64,000 nt of DNA. Source: Streptomyces tsukubensis (GTDB lineage Bacteria; Actinomycetota; Actinomycetes; Streptomycetales; Streptomycetaceae). The DNA lies in NCBI RefSeq assembly GCF_003932715.1, contig NZ_CP020700.1, forward strand, positions 6,594,501 through 6,658,500, written 5' to 3'. The position numbers and the translations under genes are program-made. Below, one piece after another: positions 8,402 to 15,764 of this stretch; the first letter of the stretch is position 1; every line of letters starts with the position of its first letter. The notes below the pieces were generated by a model that was not told where the DNA came from, did no database searches, and saw only the letters and a list, made by a program, of their open reading frames with translations.

Positions 8402-9343
8402 TCAGAAATAGCCTTCCCGCTTGCGGTCCTCCATCGCCGCCTCGGACAACTTGTCGTCCGCGCGGGTCGCGCCCCGTTCCGTCAGCCGGGACGCCGCGAT
8501 CTCCGCGATGACCGCCTCCAGCGTGACGGCGTCCGAGTCCACGGCACCGGTGCACGACATATCGCCCACCGTCCGGTAGCGCACGGTCCGCCGCTCCACC
8601 TGCTCGGCGTCGGTCGGCCCGCCCCAGTCGCCGCCGGTCAGCCACATACCGCTCCGCTGGAACACTTCGCGCTCATGGGCGAAGTAGATCTCCGGCAGTT
8701 CGATCTTCTCGCGGGCGATGTACTGCCAGATGTCCAGCTCGGTCCAGTTGGAGAGCGGGAAGACCCGGACGTGCTCGCCCGGCGCGTGCCGGCCGTTGTA
8801 CAGCTGCCACAGCTCGGGCCGCTGCCGCCGCGGATCCCACTGCGAGAACTCGTCCCGCAGCGAGAACACCCGCTCCTTGGCCCGGGCCTTCTCCTCGTCG
8901 CGCCGACCGCCTCCGAAGACCGCGTCGAACCGCTCGGCCGCGATCTTCTCGGTCAGCGGCAGGGTCTGGAGCGGATTGCGGGTGCCGTCCGGACGCTCCC
9001 GCAGCACCCCCCGGTCGATGTAGTCCTGGACCGATGCCACATGCAGCCGCAGCCCGTGCCGGGCCACCGTCCGGTCCCGGTACTCCAGCACCTCGGGGAA
9101 GTTGTGCCCCGTGTCCACGTGCAGCAGCGCGAACGGCACCCGCCCCGGGGCGAACGCCTTCAGCGCCAGATGCAGCATCACGATGGAGTCCTTGCCGCCC
9201 GAGAAGAGGATCACCGGACGCTCGAACTCGCCCGCCACCTCCCGGAAGATATGCACCGACTCCGACTCCAGCGCGTCCAGATGCGACAGCGCGTACGGAC
9301 TGTCGTTCAGCCCCTGGGCCGCAGCACCCGTTCCCGCGCTCAC
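8402..9343 (-). CDS. cysD: sulfate adenylyltransferase subunit 2
   Basis: A 313-residue PP-loop (adenine-nucleotide alpha hydrolase) protein with FSGGKDSIVMLHLALKAF near residue 50, then LLHVDTGHNFPEVLEYRD and the conserved FPLSNWTELDIWQYI. It forms APS from ATP and sulfate as the catalytic partner of CysN. The GTG at 9343 is preferred over the ATG at 9373: it overlaps the cysC stop as GTGA and has GAGAGG 8 nt upstream, while the ATG has no ribosome-binding site and would overlap cysC by 34 nt. The C-terminus ends KREGYF, as is usual for CysD. Confidence 0.95.
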   Translation of the reverse strand: MSAGTGAAAQGLNDSPYALSHLDALESESVHIFREVAGEFERPVILFSGGKDSIVMLHLALKAFAPGRVPFALLHVDTGHNFPEVLEYRDRTVARHGLRLHVASVQDYIDRGVLRERPDGTRNPLQTLPLTEKIAAERFDAVFGGGRRDEEKARAKERVFSLRDEFSQWDPRRQRPELWQLYNGRHAPGEHVRVFPLSNWTELDIWQYIAREKIELPEIYFAHEREVFQRSGMWLTGGDWGGPTDAEQVERRTVRYRTVGDMSCTGAVDSDAVTLEAVIAEIAASRLTERGATRADDKLSEAAMEDRKREGYF

Positions 9344-9873
9344 ACCAGACCCCTCTCGGCCAGCAGACCCCATACCGCGTCCGCGGATTCGGCGACGGTC
9401 TGCCGGTGCGATTCGATCCGCAGGTCCGGCGCAACCGGTGCCTCGTACGGATCGTCCACACCCGTCAGCCCGCTGATCTCCCCCGCCGCCTGCTTGGCGT
9501 ACAGCCCCTTCACATCCCGCTCCGAGCAGACCTCGACCGGAGTCGCCACATGCACCTCGGCAAAGCCGGTGCCCGCGGCCTGGTGCCGCTTGCGGACCGA
9601 CTCCCGGCTGTCCGCGTACGGCGCGATCACCGGCACCAGCACGGTCACCCCGTGCGAGGCCAGCAACTCTGCGACGAAGCCGATCCGCTGGACGTTGGTG
9701 TCGCGGTCCTCCCGGCTGAAACCGAGACCCGCCGACAGGAACTCGCGGATCTCGTCACCGTCGAGCACCTCGGTGCGCCGGCCTCCGGCGCGCAGCCGTC
9801 CGGCGACCTCGTGCGCGATCGTGGTCTTGCCGGCACTCGGCAGGCCGGTCAGCCAGATCGTGGCCCCGGTCAT
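9340..9873 (-). CDS. cysC: adenylylsulfate (APS) kinase
   Basis: A 177-residue kinase with P-loop WLTGLPSAGKTTIA, then VLDGDEIREFLSAGLGFS and REDRDTNVQRIGFVA, all diagnostic of APS kinase. It phosphorylates APS to PAPS in the cytosol. The ATG at 9873 is preceded by CGGAGAA at suitable spacing. Its stop overlaps the cysD GTG. Co-occurrence with a 4Fe-4S type CysH leaves open whether the pathway runs through APS or PAPS. Confidence 0.95.
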   Translation of the reverse strand: MTGATIWLTGLPSAGKTTIAHEVAGRLRAGGRRTEVLDGDEIREFLSAGLGFSREDRDTNVQRIGFVAELLASHGVTVLVPVIAPYADSRESVRKRHQAAGTGFAEVHVATPVEVCSERDVKGLYAKQAAGEISGLTGVDDPYEAPVAPDLRIESHRQTVAESADAVWGLLAERGLV

Positions 9874-9929
9874 GTTGATTCTCCGATTCGTCGTAGTGGC
9901 GGCTTCAGCCGCCGGTCGGCCGCAGGCGG

Positions 9930-10628
9930 TCAGCCGTGCAGTCCGCACTCCGTCTTCGCGCGTCCGGCCCAGCGGCCGGACCGGGCGTCCTCGCCCACTG
10001 CCACCCGGCGGGTGCAGGGGGCGCAGCCCACGGAGGCGTACCCGTCCATCAGCAGAGGGTTGGTCAGCACGCCGTGCTCCGCGACATAGGCGTCCACGTC
10101 GTCCTGCGTCCAGCGGGCGATCGGGGCCACCTTCACCTTGCGCCGCCGCTCGTCCCATCCCACCACAGGGGTGTTCGCCCTGGTCGGGGACTCGTCACGG
10201 CGCAGGCCCGTGGCCCAGGCGTCGTACCCCGCGAGCCCCTCCTCCAGCGGCCGCACCTTCCGCAGCGCACAGCAGAGGTCGGGGTCGCGGTCGTGCAGCC
10301 GCGGACCGTACTCCGCGCCCTGCTCCGCGACGCTCTGCCGCGGTGTGAGGGTGATCAGGTTCACGTCCATCACGGCCTCGACGGCGTCCCGGGTGCCGAT
10401 GGTCTCCGGGAAGTGGTAGCCGGTGTCGAGGAAGACGACGTCGACACCGGGGAAGGCGCGGGACGCGAGATGCGCGACGACCGCGTCCTCCATGGAGGAC
10501 GTCACACAGAACCTGCCGCCGAAGGTCTCGGCGGCCCAGGAGAGCACCGCGAGCGCCGGGGCGTCCTCCAGTTCACGGCCGGCGCGTTCCGCCAGCTCGC
10601 GTAGGTCTCCGGTCTCCGTGACCGTCAT
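9930..10628 (-). CDS. cysH: APS/PAPS reductase, 4Fe-4S type
   Basis: A 232-residue PP-loop reductase. SSMEDAVVAHLA is the nucleotide-binding loop; the pairs in DPDLCCALRKVRPL (about residue 119) and GCAPCTRR (about residue 205) form the CC...CxxC motif that holds a [4Fe-4S] cluster, and the C-terminal ECGLHG carries the catalytic cysteine. It reduces activated sulfate to sulfite with thioredoxin. The Fe-S motif is typical of enzymes that can use APS, while the co-transcribed cysC suggests PAPS; the substrate is therefore not settled by sequence. Its ATG overlaps the zinc-ribbon gene by ATGA. Confidence 0.95.
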   Translation of the reverse strand: MTVTETGDLRELAERAGRELEDAPALAVLSWAAETFGGRFCVTSSMEDAVVAHLASRAFPGVDVVFLDTGYHFPETIGTRDAVEAVMDVNLITLTPRQSVAEQGAEYGPRLHDRDPDLCCALRKVRPLEEGLAGYDAWATGLRRDESPTRANTPVVGWDERRRKVKVAPIARWTQDDVDAYVAEHGVLTNPLLMDGYASVGCAPCTRRVAVGEDARSGRWAGRAKTECGLHG

Positions 10629-10810
10629 ATCGCGTCCTTTCCCCCGTCGTCACCGCCGTGGCGCAGCCCCCGGGACAGCAGCCCCAGGAACTTCAACTGG
10701 AAGGCGCGATTGCAGCTCGCGCACTCCCAGGCACCGTGCCCCTGCTCGGAGGGGCGCAGATCCTCGTCCCCGCAGTAGGGGCAGTAGAACGGCGCCGCGC
10801 GCTCGCTCAT
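10625..10810 (-). CDS. small zinc-ribbon protein of the sulfur operon
   Basis: A 61-residue protein with two Cys pairs, FYCPYCGDEDLRP and WECASCNRAFQLKF, spaced as in a zinc ribbon. It starts ATGA over the stop of the preceding small ORF and ends ATGA over the start of cysH, so it is translationally embedded in the operon. Such small ribbons sit next to cysH in other streptomycetes as far as I recall; no function is established. It might deliver metal or electrons, or bind a reductase, but that is speculation. Confidence 0.88.
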   Translation of the reverse strand: MSERAAPFYCPYCGDEDLRPSEQGHGAWECASCNRAFQLKFLGLLSRGLRHGGDDGGKDAI

Positions 10811-10905
10811 GCGGCACCTCGACGGTTCGCTTCTCCGCCCGCGCGGCGCAGAGGTGCGGCATTCGTCTTCGTCTGCGGGCCGGTGGCCGCGCGTGCGCCG
10901 CTCAT
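10807..10905 (-). CDS. 32-residue coupled ORF between sulfite reductase and zinc ribbon
   Basis: This frame opens ATG overlapping the sulfite reductase stop (ATGA) and closes TGA overlapping the zinc-ribbon start (ATGA). The peptide begins MSGARAATGPQTKTNA and is basic and Ala/Arg-rich, with no recognised domain. Exact 4-nt overlaps at both ends argue that ribosomes pass through it, so it may be a real small protein or a translational relay that couples the flanking genes. No homology can be claimed from sequence alone. Confidence 0.6.
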   Translation of the reverse strand: MSGARAATGPQTKTNAAPLRRAGGEANRRGAA

Positions 10906-12599
10906 GAGAGCGATTCCTCGGAGGCCCGAGCCGCCCAGGTCGCGAACCGCTCGCCGTCCTCGCGCTGCTCCTGGAAGCGGCGCAGGACGCGCTCCACGTA
11001 GTCGGGGAGGCCGTCCGAGGTCACCTTCAGACCGCGGACCTTGCGGCCGAAGCCGGGGTCGAGGCCGAGCGCGCCGCCCAGATGGACCTGGTAGCCCTCC
11101 ACCTGCCGGCCCTCGTCGTCGAGGACCAGCTGGCCCTTGAGACCGATGTCCGCCACCTGGATACGGGCACAGGCGTTGGGGCAGCCGTTGATGTTGATGG
11201 TGATCGGCTGGTCGAACTCCGGGATCCGGCGCTCCAGTTCGTCGATGAGGGAGGCGCCGCGCGCCTTGGTCTCGACGATCGCCAGCTTGCAGAACTCGAT
11301 ACCGGTGCAGGCCATCGTGCCCCGCCGGAACGGGGACGGGGTGACCCGCAGGTCCAGCGACTCCAGGCCCTCGACCAGCGAGTCGACCCGGTCCGCCTCG
11401 ACGTCGAGCACGAGCATCTTCTGCTCGGCGGTGGTCCGTACCCGGCCGGAGCCGTGCGCCTCCGCCAGATCCGCGATCTTGGTGAGGATCGTGCCGTCGA
11501 CCCGGCCCACGCGCGGGGCGAAGCCGACGTAGAACCGCCCGTCCTTCTGGCGGTGCACGCCCACATGGTCCCGCCACTCCTGCTCGGGCCTCTCGGGAGC
11601 GGGCCCGTCGACCAGCTTCCGCAGCAGGTACTGGTCCTCCAGCACCTGACGGAACTTCTCCGCACCCCAGTCCGCGACCAGGAACTTCAGCCGGGCGCGG
11701 TTGCGCAGCCGGCGGTAGCCGTAGTCGCGGAAGACGGAGATGACGCCCTCGTAGACGTCGGGGACCTCGTCGAGGGGAACCCAGGCGCCCAGCCGTACCC
11801 CGATCTTGGGGTTGGTGGAGAGACCGCCGCCGACCCAGAGGTCGAAGCCGGGGCCGTGCTCGGGGTGGTTCACCCCGACGAAGGCGATGTCGTTGATCTC
11901 GTGGGCCACGTCCAGCAGCGGCGAACCGGAGATCGCGGACTTGAACTTCCGCGGCAGGTTGGAGAAGTCCTTGTTGCCGACGATCCGGCGGAGGATCTCG
12001 TCGATGGCGGGAGTGCCGTCGATGATCTCGTCCGCGGCGATCCCGGCGACCGGCGAGCCGAGGACGACGCGGGGGGTGTCACCGCACGCCTCGGCGGTCG
12101 ACAGGCCGACGGCCTCCAGCCGCCGCCAGATCTCCGGCACGTCCTCGATGCGGATCCAGTGGTACTGGACGTTCTGGCGGTCGGTGATGTCGGCGGTGCC
12201 GCGGGCGAACTCCTGCGAGATCTCGCCCACCACCCGGAGCTGCCGGGTCGTCAGCCGTCCGCCGTCGATGCGGACCCGCAGCATGAAGTAGCGGTCGTCC
12301 AGCTCCTCGGGCTCCAGGATCGCCGTCTTGCCGCCGTCGATCCCGGGCTTGCGCTGGGTGTACAGACCCCACCAGCGCATCCGGCCGCGCAGATCGGCAC
12401 CGTCGATGGAGTCGAAGCCCCGGTGGGCGTAGATCGTCTCAATGCGTGTCCGCACATTGAGACCGTCGTCGTCCTTCTTGGTCTGCTCATTGGCGTTGAG
12501 CGGGGTCAGATGGCCTACGGCCCACTGTCCCTCGCCGCGGTGGCGCCCGGTCTTGCGACGGGACGCTGCGGGAGCGGGCTTGTCCGGTGTGGCGGCCAT
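10902..12599 (-). CDS. ferredoxin-dependent sulfite (nitrite/sulfite) reductase
   Basis: A 565-residue sirohaem/4Fe-4S reductase. The duplicated ferredoxin-like half-domains are present, with QNVQYHWIRIEDVPEIWRRL in the first. The cluster/sirohaem ligands lie in TMACTGIEFCKLA (CX5C) and NGCPNACARIQVAD (CX3C). It reduces sulfite to sulfide with six electrons from ferredoxin in the cytosol; the cys context favours sulfite over nitrite. The ATG at 12599 (MAATPDKPAPAA) is chosen because AAGGA precedes it and the basic N-terminus is typical; upstream frame residues contain no family signal. It is the first enzyme gene after the leader peptide and heads the operon. Confidence 0.94.
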   Translation of the reverse strand: MAATPDKPAPAASRRKTGRHRGEGQWAVGHLTPLNANEQTKKDDDGLNVRTRIETIYAHRGFDSIDGADLRGRMRWWGLYTQRKPGIDGGKTAILEPEELDDRYFMLRVRIDGGRLTTRQLRVVGEISQEFARGTADITDRQNVQYHWIRIEDVPEIWRRLEAVGLSTAEACGDTPRVVLGSPVAGIAADEIIDGTPAIDEILRRIVGNKDFSNLPRKFKSAISGSPLLDVAHEINDIAFVGVNHPEHGPGFDLWVGGGLSTNPKIGVRLGAWVPLDEVPDVYEGVISVFRDYGYRRLRNRARLKFLVADWGAEKFRQVLEDQYLLRKLVDGPAPERPEQEWRDHVGVHRQKDGRFYVGFAPRVGRVDGTILTKIADLAEAHGSGRVRTTAEQKMLVLDVEADRVDSLVEGLESLDLRVTPSPFRRGTMACTGIEFCKLAIVETKARGASLIDELERRIPEFDQPITININGCPNACARIQVADIGLKGQLVLDDEGRQVEGYQVHLGGALGLDPGFGRKVRGLKVTSDGLPDYVERVLRRFQEQREDGERFATWAARASEESLS

Positions 12600-12854
12600 G
12601 GCGGTGTGTCCTTCGGGGCAACGGGAGGGCGGCTCACAGCCGCACACGCGCCGGGCCGCGCGACGGTGCGCAGGGTGCGGGTGTGCGGAGAGAAGCAGGT
12701 GTGTCAGGTGTCTACGGGCGTGGTGCGGCGGAGTGCAGGCGGAGTTCGTGCAGACGCGCAGAGGGGCGAGGCAGAAGGATCAGCGGAAGAGGCGGATCGA
12801 GTGGGGGAACTGCTCGGCTGTCGGCTACCGGTGGGGGCGGCTGTGCTGGGCTTG
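12600..12854 (-). promoter_or_regulatory. C-rich, G-poor leader mRNA region ahead of the sulfite reductase
   Basis: About 255 nt separate the leader-peptide stop from the sulfite reductase start. On the transcript strand a long part (about 12700-12820) is markedly C-rich and G-poor, rare in this genome and the composition of Rho-utilisation sites. I see no strong intrinsic terminator. Together with the cysteine-ending leader peptide this suggests translation-coupled, possibly Rho-dependent attenuation; the mechanism is inference. Confidence 0.4.
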
Positions 12855-12938
12855 TCAGCAGGCGGGACAGATGGCGCTGGACATGCGGCCGTGGTCGACG
12901 TGCCGCCGACTCACCAAGGCAATTCCAACCCGAGACAT
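12855..12938 (-). CDS. 27-residue cysteine leader peptide
   Basis: A 27-codon ORF starting MSRVGIALVSRRHVD and ending MSSAICPAC before TGA, 255 nt upstream of the sulfite reductase. The core SRRHVD...GRMSSAICPAC is what I know as the actinobacterial putative leader peptide found before cysteine and sulfur genes. The two terminal cysteine codons suit a sensor: ribosomes stall when Cys-tRNA is scarce, changing the fate of the downstream mRNA. No Shine-Dalgarno sequence is obvious before the ATG, as is common for these leaders. It is in the same direction as the whole cys operon. Confidence 0.85.
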   Translation of the reverse strand: MSRVGIALVSRRHVDHGRMSSAICPAC

Positions 12939-12968
12939 GACGGAAGCGTGGCACGCGCATCCGATGAG

Positions 12969-12995
12969 CGTCCACCATCATCCGTATGGTGGACG
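12969..12995. promoter_or_regulatory. 10-bp inverted repeat, likely operator of the cys operon
   Basis: CGTCCACCAT and ATGGTGGACG form a perfect 10-bp inverted repeat around the 7-nt spacer CATCCGT. It lies 31 bp before the leader-peptide ATG, the promoter position for the minus-strand sulfur operon. The size and symmetry suit a dimeric regulator; the protein is unknown. As a transcribed hairpin it would have no gene immediately before it, which argues against a terminator. Confidence 0.55.
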
Positions 12996-13151
12996 TCCTG
13001 GTCTCGCCTGGTGAGATGGTGTGGCGGCGGTCACTGTGCGCGCCGAGGGGCTCGGCCGGCGGCCGCGGACCGGGGCGGCGTCCGGGGGCTCGGGCGATGG
13101 CTGCCGGGCCGGGCCGGGGAGGTTCCTCCGCCGGGCTCGACCCGGTCCGTC

Positions 13152-13187
13152 CGTACTATTCGTACTATCCGAACTGTCTGTACTGTG
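13152..13187. repeat. four imperfect 9-nt tandem repeats
   Basis: CGTACTATT, CGTACTATC, CGAACTGTC and TGTACTGTG follow each other without gaps in the 286-nt non-coding stretch between the cys promoter palindrome and the GNAT gene. Nothing else was recognised in that stretch (12996-13281). The repeat is probably a slippage product. Confidence 0.6.
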
Positions 13188-13281
13188 CCGGGATGTTGGG
13201 GAGTGTTCGGGTGCGACCCGAGGTGCTGCGGGGTGCTCGGGAGTGCCCGGGGTATCCGGGACCGCCCGGGCGTGCCGGGCG

Positions 13282-13848
13282 TCAGCTGTGGGCGCCGGGC
13301 CACGGGCCGGGGGTGGCCTTCTCCGGCTCCTCCGTCACTTCGGTGTCGAAGAGCGTGAAGCCGCGCCGGAGGTAGTTGTCCATGGCGTGCGGCCCGTCCT
13401 TGGAACAGGTGTGCACCCAGACCCGCTTCGTCGGGGTGAGCCCCGGCCAGCGGTCCGCCAGGTCCCAGGCGCGGGCGGTGGCGTAGCTCAGGAGGTGCCC
13501 GCCGATGCGGCGGCCCCGGAAGGCGGCGATCAGCCCGAAGTAGAGGATCTCCACATTGCCGTCGTCCTGCGCCTGCAGTTCGGCGTAGCCGGCGGGGGTG
13601 CCCTTCTCGTACGCCACCCAGGTCTCCGTACCGGGCTTGCCGAGCACGGCCTCCCACTCGGCGTACGTCATCCCGAGCCGGTCGGTCCAGGTGACGTCCC
13701 CGCCCACGGACGCGTAGAGGAAGCGGCTGAACTCGGGCGACGGGGTCCCCGACCGGACGACGGCGACATCGGGCCCCGCGGGGGCGGCGGGCCGCAGATC
13801 GGCGGGCGAGGTCTGTTCAAGGGACCAGGTGGTGACGGTGATGCTCAT
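13282..13848 (-). CDS. GNAT family N-acetyltransferase
   Basis: A 188-residue protein. The acetyl-CoA-binding motif of the GNAT fold is in LIAAFRGRRIGGHLLSYA (R-G-R-R-I-G-G replaces the usual RxxGxG/A), preceded by the beta-4 strand VEILYFGL and followed by RVWVHTCSKDGPHAMDNYLR and RGFTLFDTE near the C-terminus, the common GNAT ending. It transfers acetyl to an unknown amine. It is transcribed towards the cys operon on the same strand as the latter but separated from it by the cys promoter region, so it is probably a separate unit. Confidence 0.88.
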   Translation of the reverse strand: MSITVTTWSLEQTSPADLRPAAPAGPDVAVVRSGTPSPEFSRFLYASVGGDVTWTDRLGMTYAEWEAVLGKPGTETWVAYEKGTPAGYAELQAQDDGNVEILYFGLIAAFRGRRIGGHLLSYATARAWDLADRWPGLTPTKRVWVHTCSKDGPHAMDNYLRRGFTLFDTEVTEEPEKATPGPWPGAHS

Positions 13849-14312
13849 GGGGCCAGGGAATCACGGTCCGGCCCCGGGCCGGAAGGGCCGTTGTGCCCAC
13901 CGCGGCCCGCGGGCCGCGGAGGCGGGGTGGCGGGTCGGGCGGGGGTGGTGCGGTCCGCCGGGTCCCGGATCCGGGCAGACACACGGACCCCGGCTCCCGT
14001 GCGGGTACGAACGCTTCCGCGCCGCGGTGTCGTAGTCGCGGTCGTAGTGCCCCCGCCGCCGGGCGCCGAGCGGCCCCCGGCGGGGGTCCGGTCGGCGGGC
14101 AGCCGTCCCACGGGCCGGACGGATGGTCCGGCGCCGCGCCGCACGCCGCGGGCCCCGGGTGCTCCGGGGGCCGGGAAAGTTCGCCGCCGCGTCCACGGGC
14201 CTGTCCCCTGTATGACGGAGGCCGCCGGTCCGCCCCCGGCCGTGGGCGGGGGCGGGCGTAGTGGCAAGGGAGGGCGGTACGGACGCGGGGCCGTTCCCCC
14301 GGCCGTCGGAGG
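13849..14312. other. intergenic region with a 20-bp perfect palindrome
   Basis: No convincing gene was found in this 464-nt gap; open frames here lack codon-position logic. It holds a perfect 20-bp palindrome (CCGCGGCCCG / CGGGCCGCGG) at 13900-13919, 52 bp before the GNAT start and 394 bp after the GAF-regulator stop. It could be an operator of the GNAT gene or part of a terminator. Confidence 0.5.
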
Positions 14313-15530
14313 CTACCCGTGGTGGACCTCGACCTCGATGGACTCCGCGAAGCGGTACGGGCGGCTCGTCAGCACCTGGGGAAGCTGCCGGCGCAGCCGG
14401 GACATCTCCGCGCGGACCGTCACCGTCCGGGTGGGGTCGCCGAAGAGTTCCGCCGCCAGTTGGGCCGCGCTCAGACCCTCCCGGTGCGCCGCCAGCCGCC
14501 CCAGCAGCTCCGCATGGCGCGGGCTCAGCTCCTGGACCCAGCTCCCCGCCGCGCCGTGCACGGTCGCCGACGCGCGCGGCAGGCGCGTCAGATCGACCAC
14601 CACCCGGGAGACCGGGCCGGGGCCTCCCGGTTCGGTCACCCGGATCAGCCAGCCGCCGGGCACCGGCTCCAGATCCGCCGTCCCGAGCGGTGTGATCCAG
14701 TACCGGCCCGCGGCCGCGGCCCGGGGCAGCTGGAGTCTGCCCTGCGGCGGGGGCATGCCGATCACCGCCGCGGGCCAGCCGTTCCCGTCGGTCACCACCG
14801 CCCGCCCCGTCAGCCGCCCCAGCAGCGGCGCCGCCACCGCCCGCAGCTTCTCCAGGGCCGTCAGATGCGCCAGGCGCAGTTGTGCCTCGGCGAGCCGGGT
14901 CACGGCGGTCACCAGGGGCAGGGTCGTCGGATGCGCCGTTCCCAGGGGGCCGCAGACGTTCACCACGCCGAGGAGCCGCCCGTTGCGCGGATCGGTCACC
15001 GGTGCCCCCGCGCACGTCCACGAGTGGTACGCGGCGACGAAATGCTCGGCCGCATGCACCAGGACCGGGCGCCGGGCGACCAGGACCGTCCCTATCGCGG
15101 TCGTCCCCGCCAGCGGTTCGCTCCAGTCGGAGCCGACGACGAAACCGTGGGCGTCGCCCTTGCGCAGCACCGCGGCGGTGCCCTCGCGCCAGAGCAGCTT
15201 TCCGTCGGCGTCCGCGACCGTCACCACGTGCTGCGCCGCGTCCGCGACGCCCACCAGGCCCTCGCGGAGCACCGGCAGCACGGTCCGCAGCGGGGATTCG
15301 CCGCGCCGCCGTTCGACCTCCTCGCGCGGCAGCAGCCCCGCCCGGCCGCCGTGCTCCGGGTCGAGCCCGGCCCGCAGCAGCCGCTGCCACGACTCGCCGA
15401 TCTCCGCCCGGGGGCCGAGCGCCGACCTCCGCCCGCCCAGGACGGCCTCCCGTACGCCCTTGAGCACTCTTCCGGCCTCGGCCGGGTCCATCGCGGTGAG
15501 TCCGGCCGGGTCGATCGGCGTGGTGTGCAC
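14313..15530 (-). CDS. GAF-domain transcriptional regulator with C-terminal winged helix
   Basis: A 405-residue protein with an N-terminal helical region (EIGESWQRLLRAGLDP, a Fis/AcoR-like sensor start), a GAF domain around HVVTVADADGKLLWREG to HSWTCAGAPVTDPRNGRLLG, and a C-terminal DNA-binding winged helix at ELLGRLAAHREGLSAAQLAA and EMSRLRRQLP. There is no AAA+ sigma-54 domain, as in streptomycete members. The GTG at 15530 is preferred to a TTG at 15602 because AGGAGG lies 11 nt before it. It follows the acyl-CoA dehydrogenase on the same strand; ligand unknown, possibly an aldehyde or acyl compound. Confidence 0.85.
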   Translation of the reverse strand: MHTTPIDPAGLTAMDPAEAGRVLKGVREAVLGGRRSALGPRAEIGESWQRLLRAGLDPEHGGRAGLLPREEVERRRGESPLRTVLPVLREGLVGVADAAQHVVTVADADGKLLWREGTAAVLRKGDAHGFVVGSDWSEPLAGTTAIGTVLVARRPVLVHAAEHFVAAYHSWTCAGAPVTDPRNGRLLGVVNVCGPLGTAHPTTLPLVTAVTRLAEAQLRLAHLTALEKLRAVAAPLLGRLTGRAVVTDGNGWPAAVIGMPPPQGRLQLPRAAAAGRYWITPLGTADLEPVPGGWLIRVTEPGGPGPVSRVVVDLTRLPRASATVHGAAGSWVQELSPRHAELLGRLAAHREGLSAAQLAAELFGDPTRTVTVRAEMSRLRRQLPQVLTSRPYRFAESIEVEVHHG

Positions 15531-15597
15531 GGCGCGGGGGTCCTCCTCGGGCGGTACGGATCGCGTACCGCGATGCGGCGATAGGTCGCAAGAGTGT

Positions 15598-15649
15598 TGC
15601 AACCCTCTGCAACCCTCGCGAATGGGTGCGCTGGTGTACGAAGGTGTAC
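15598..15649. promoter_or_regulatory. paired 10-bp-period direct repeats upstream of the GAF regulator
   Basis: TGCAACCCTC is repeated twice in tandem (15598-15607 and 15608-15617), and GGTGTAC occurs twice at 15633-15639 and 15643-15649, again with exact 10-bp period. Repeats in phase with the DNA helix ahead of a regulator are typical of an activator or autoregulatory site. Confidence 0.4.
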
Positions 15650-15764
15650 AGCGCCGGGGTGGTGCCGTGTCGGCGCAGCACCACCCCGGCCATGATCATC
15701 TTTGACCGGCCGCCCCCGCAACAACAACGGCCAAACCCTTTTGACCGGCTGCCCTCAAGGCCGC

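Noticed and set aside
5298..8411. 1037-residue open frame on the plus strand over the cysN/ssu genes
   Set aside because: Low-complexity antisense shadow of four well-supported genes.
9344..9373. ATG start for cysD at 9373
   Set aside because: Lacks a ribosome-binding site and overlaps cysC by 34 nt; the GTG at 9343 is better placed.
15531..15602. TTG start for the GAF regulator at 15602
   Set aside because: Falls in the direct-repeat region; GTG 15530 has AGGAGG.
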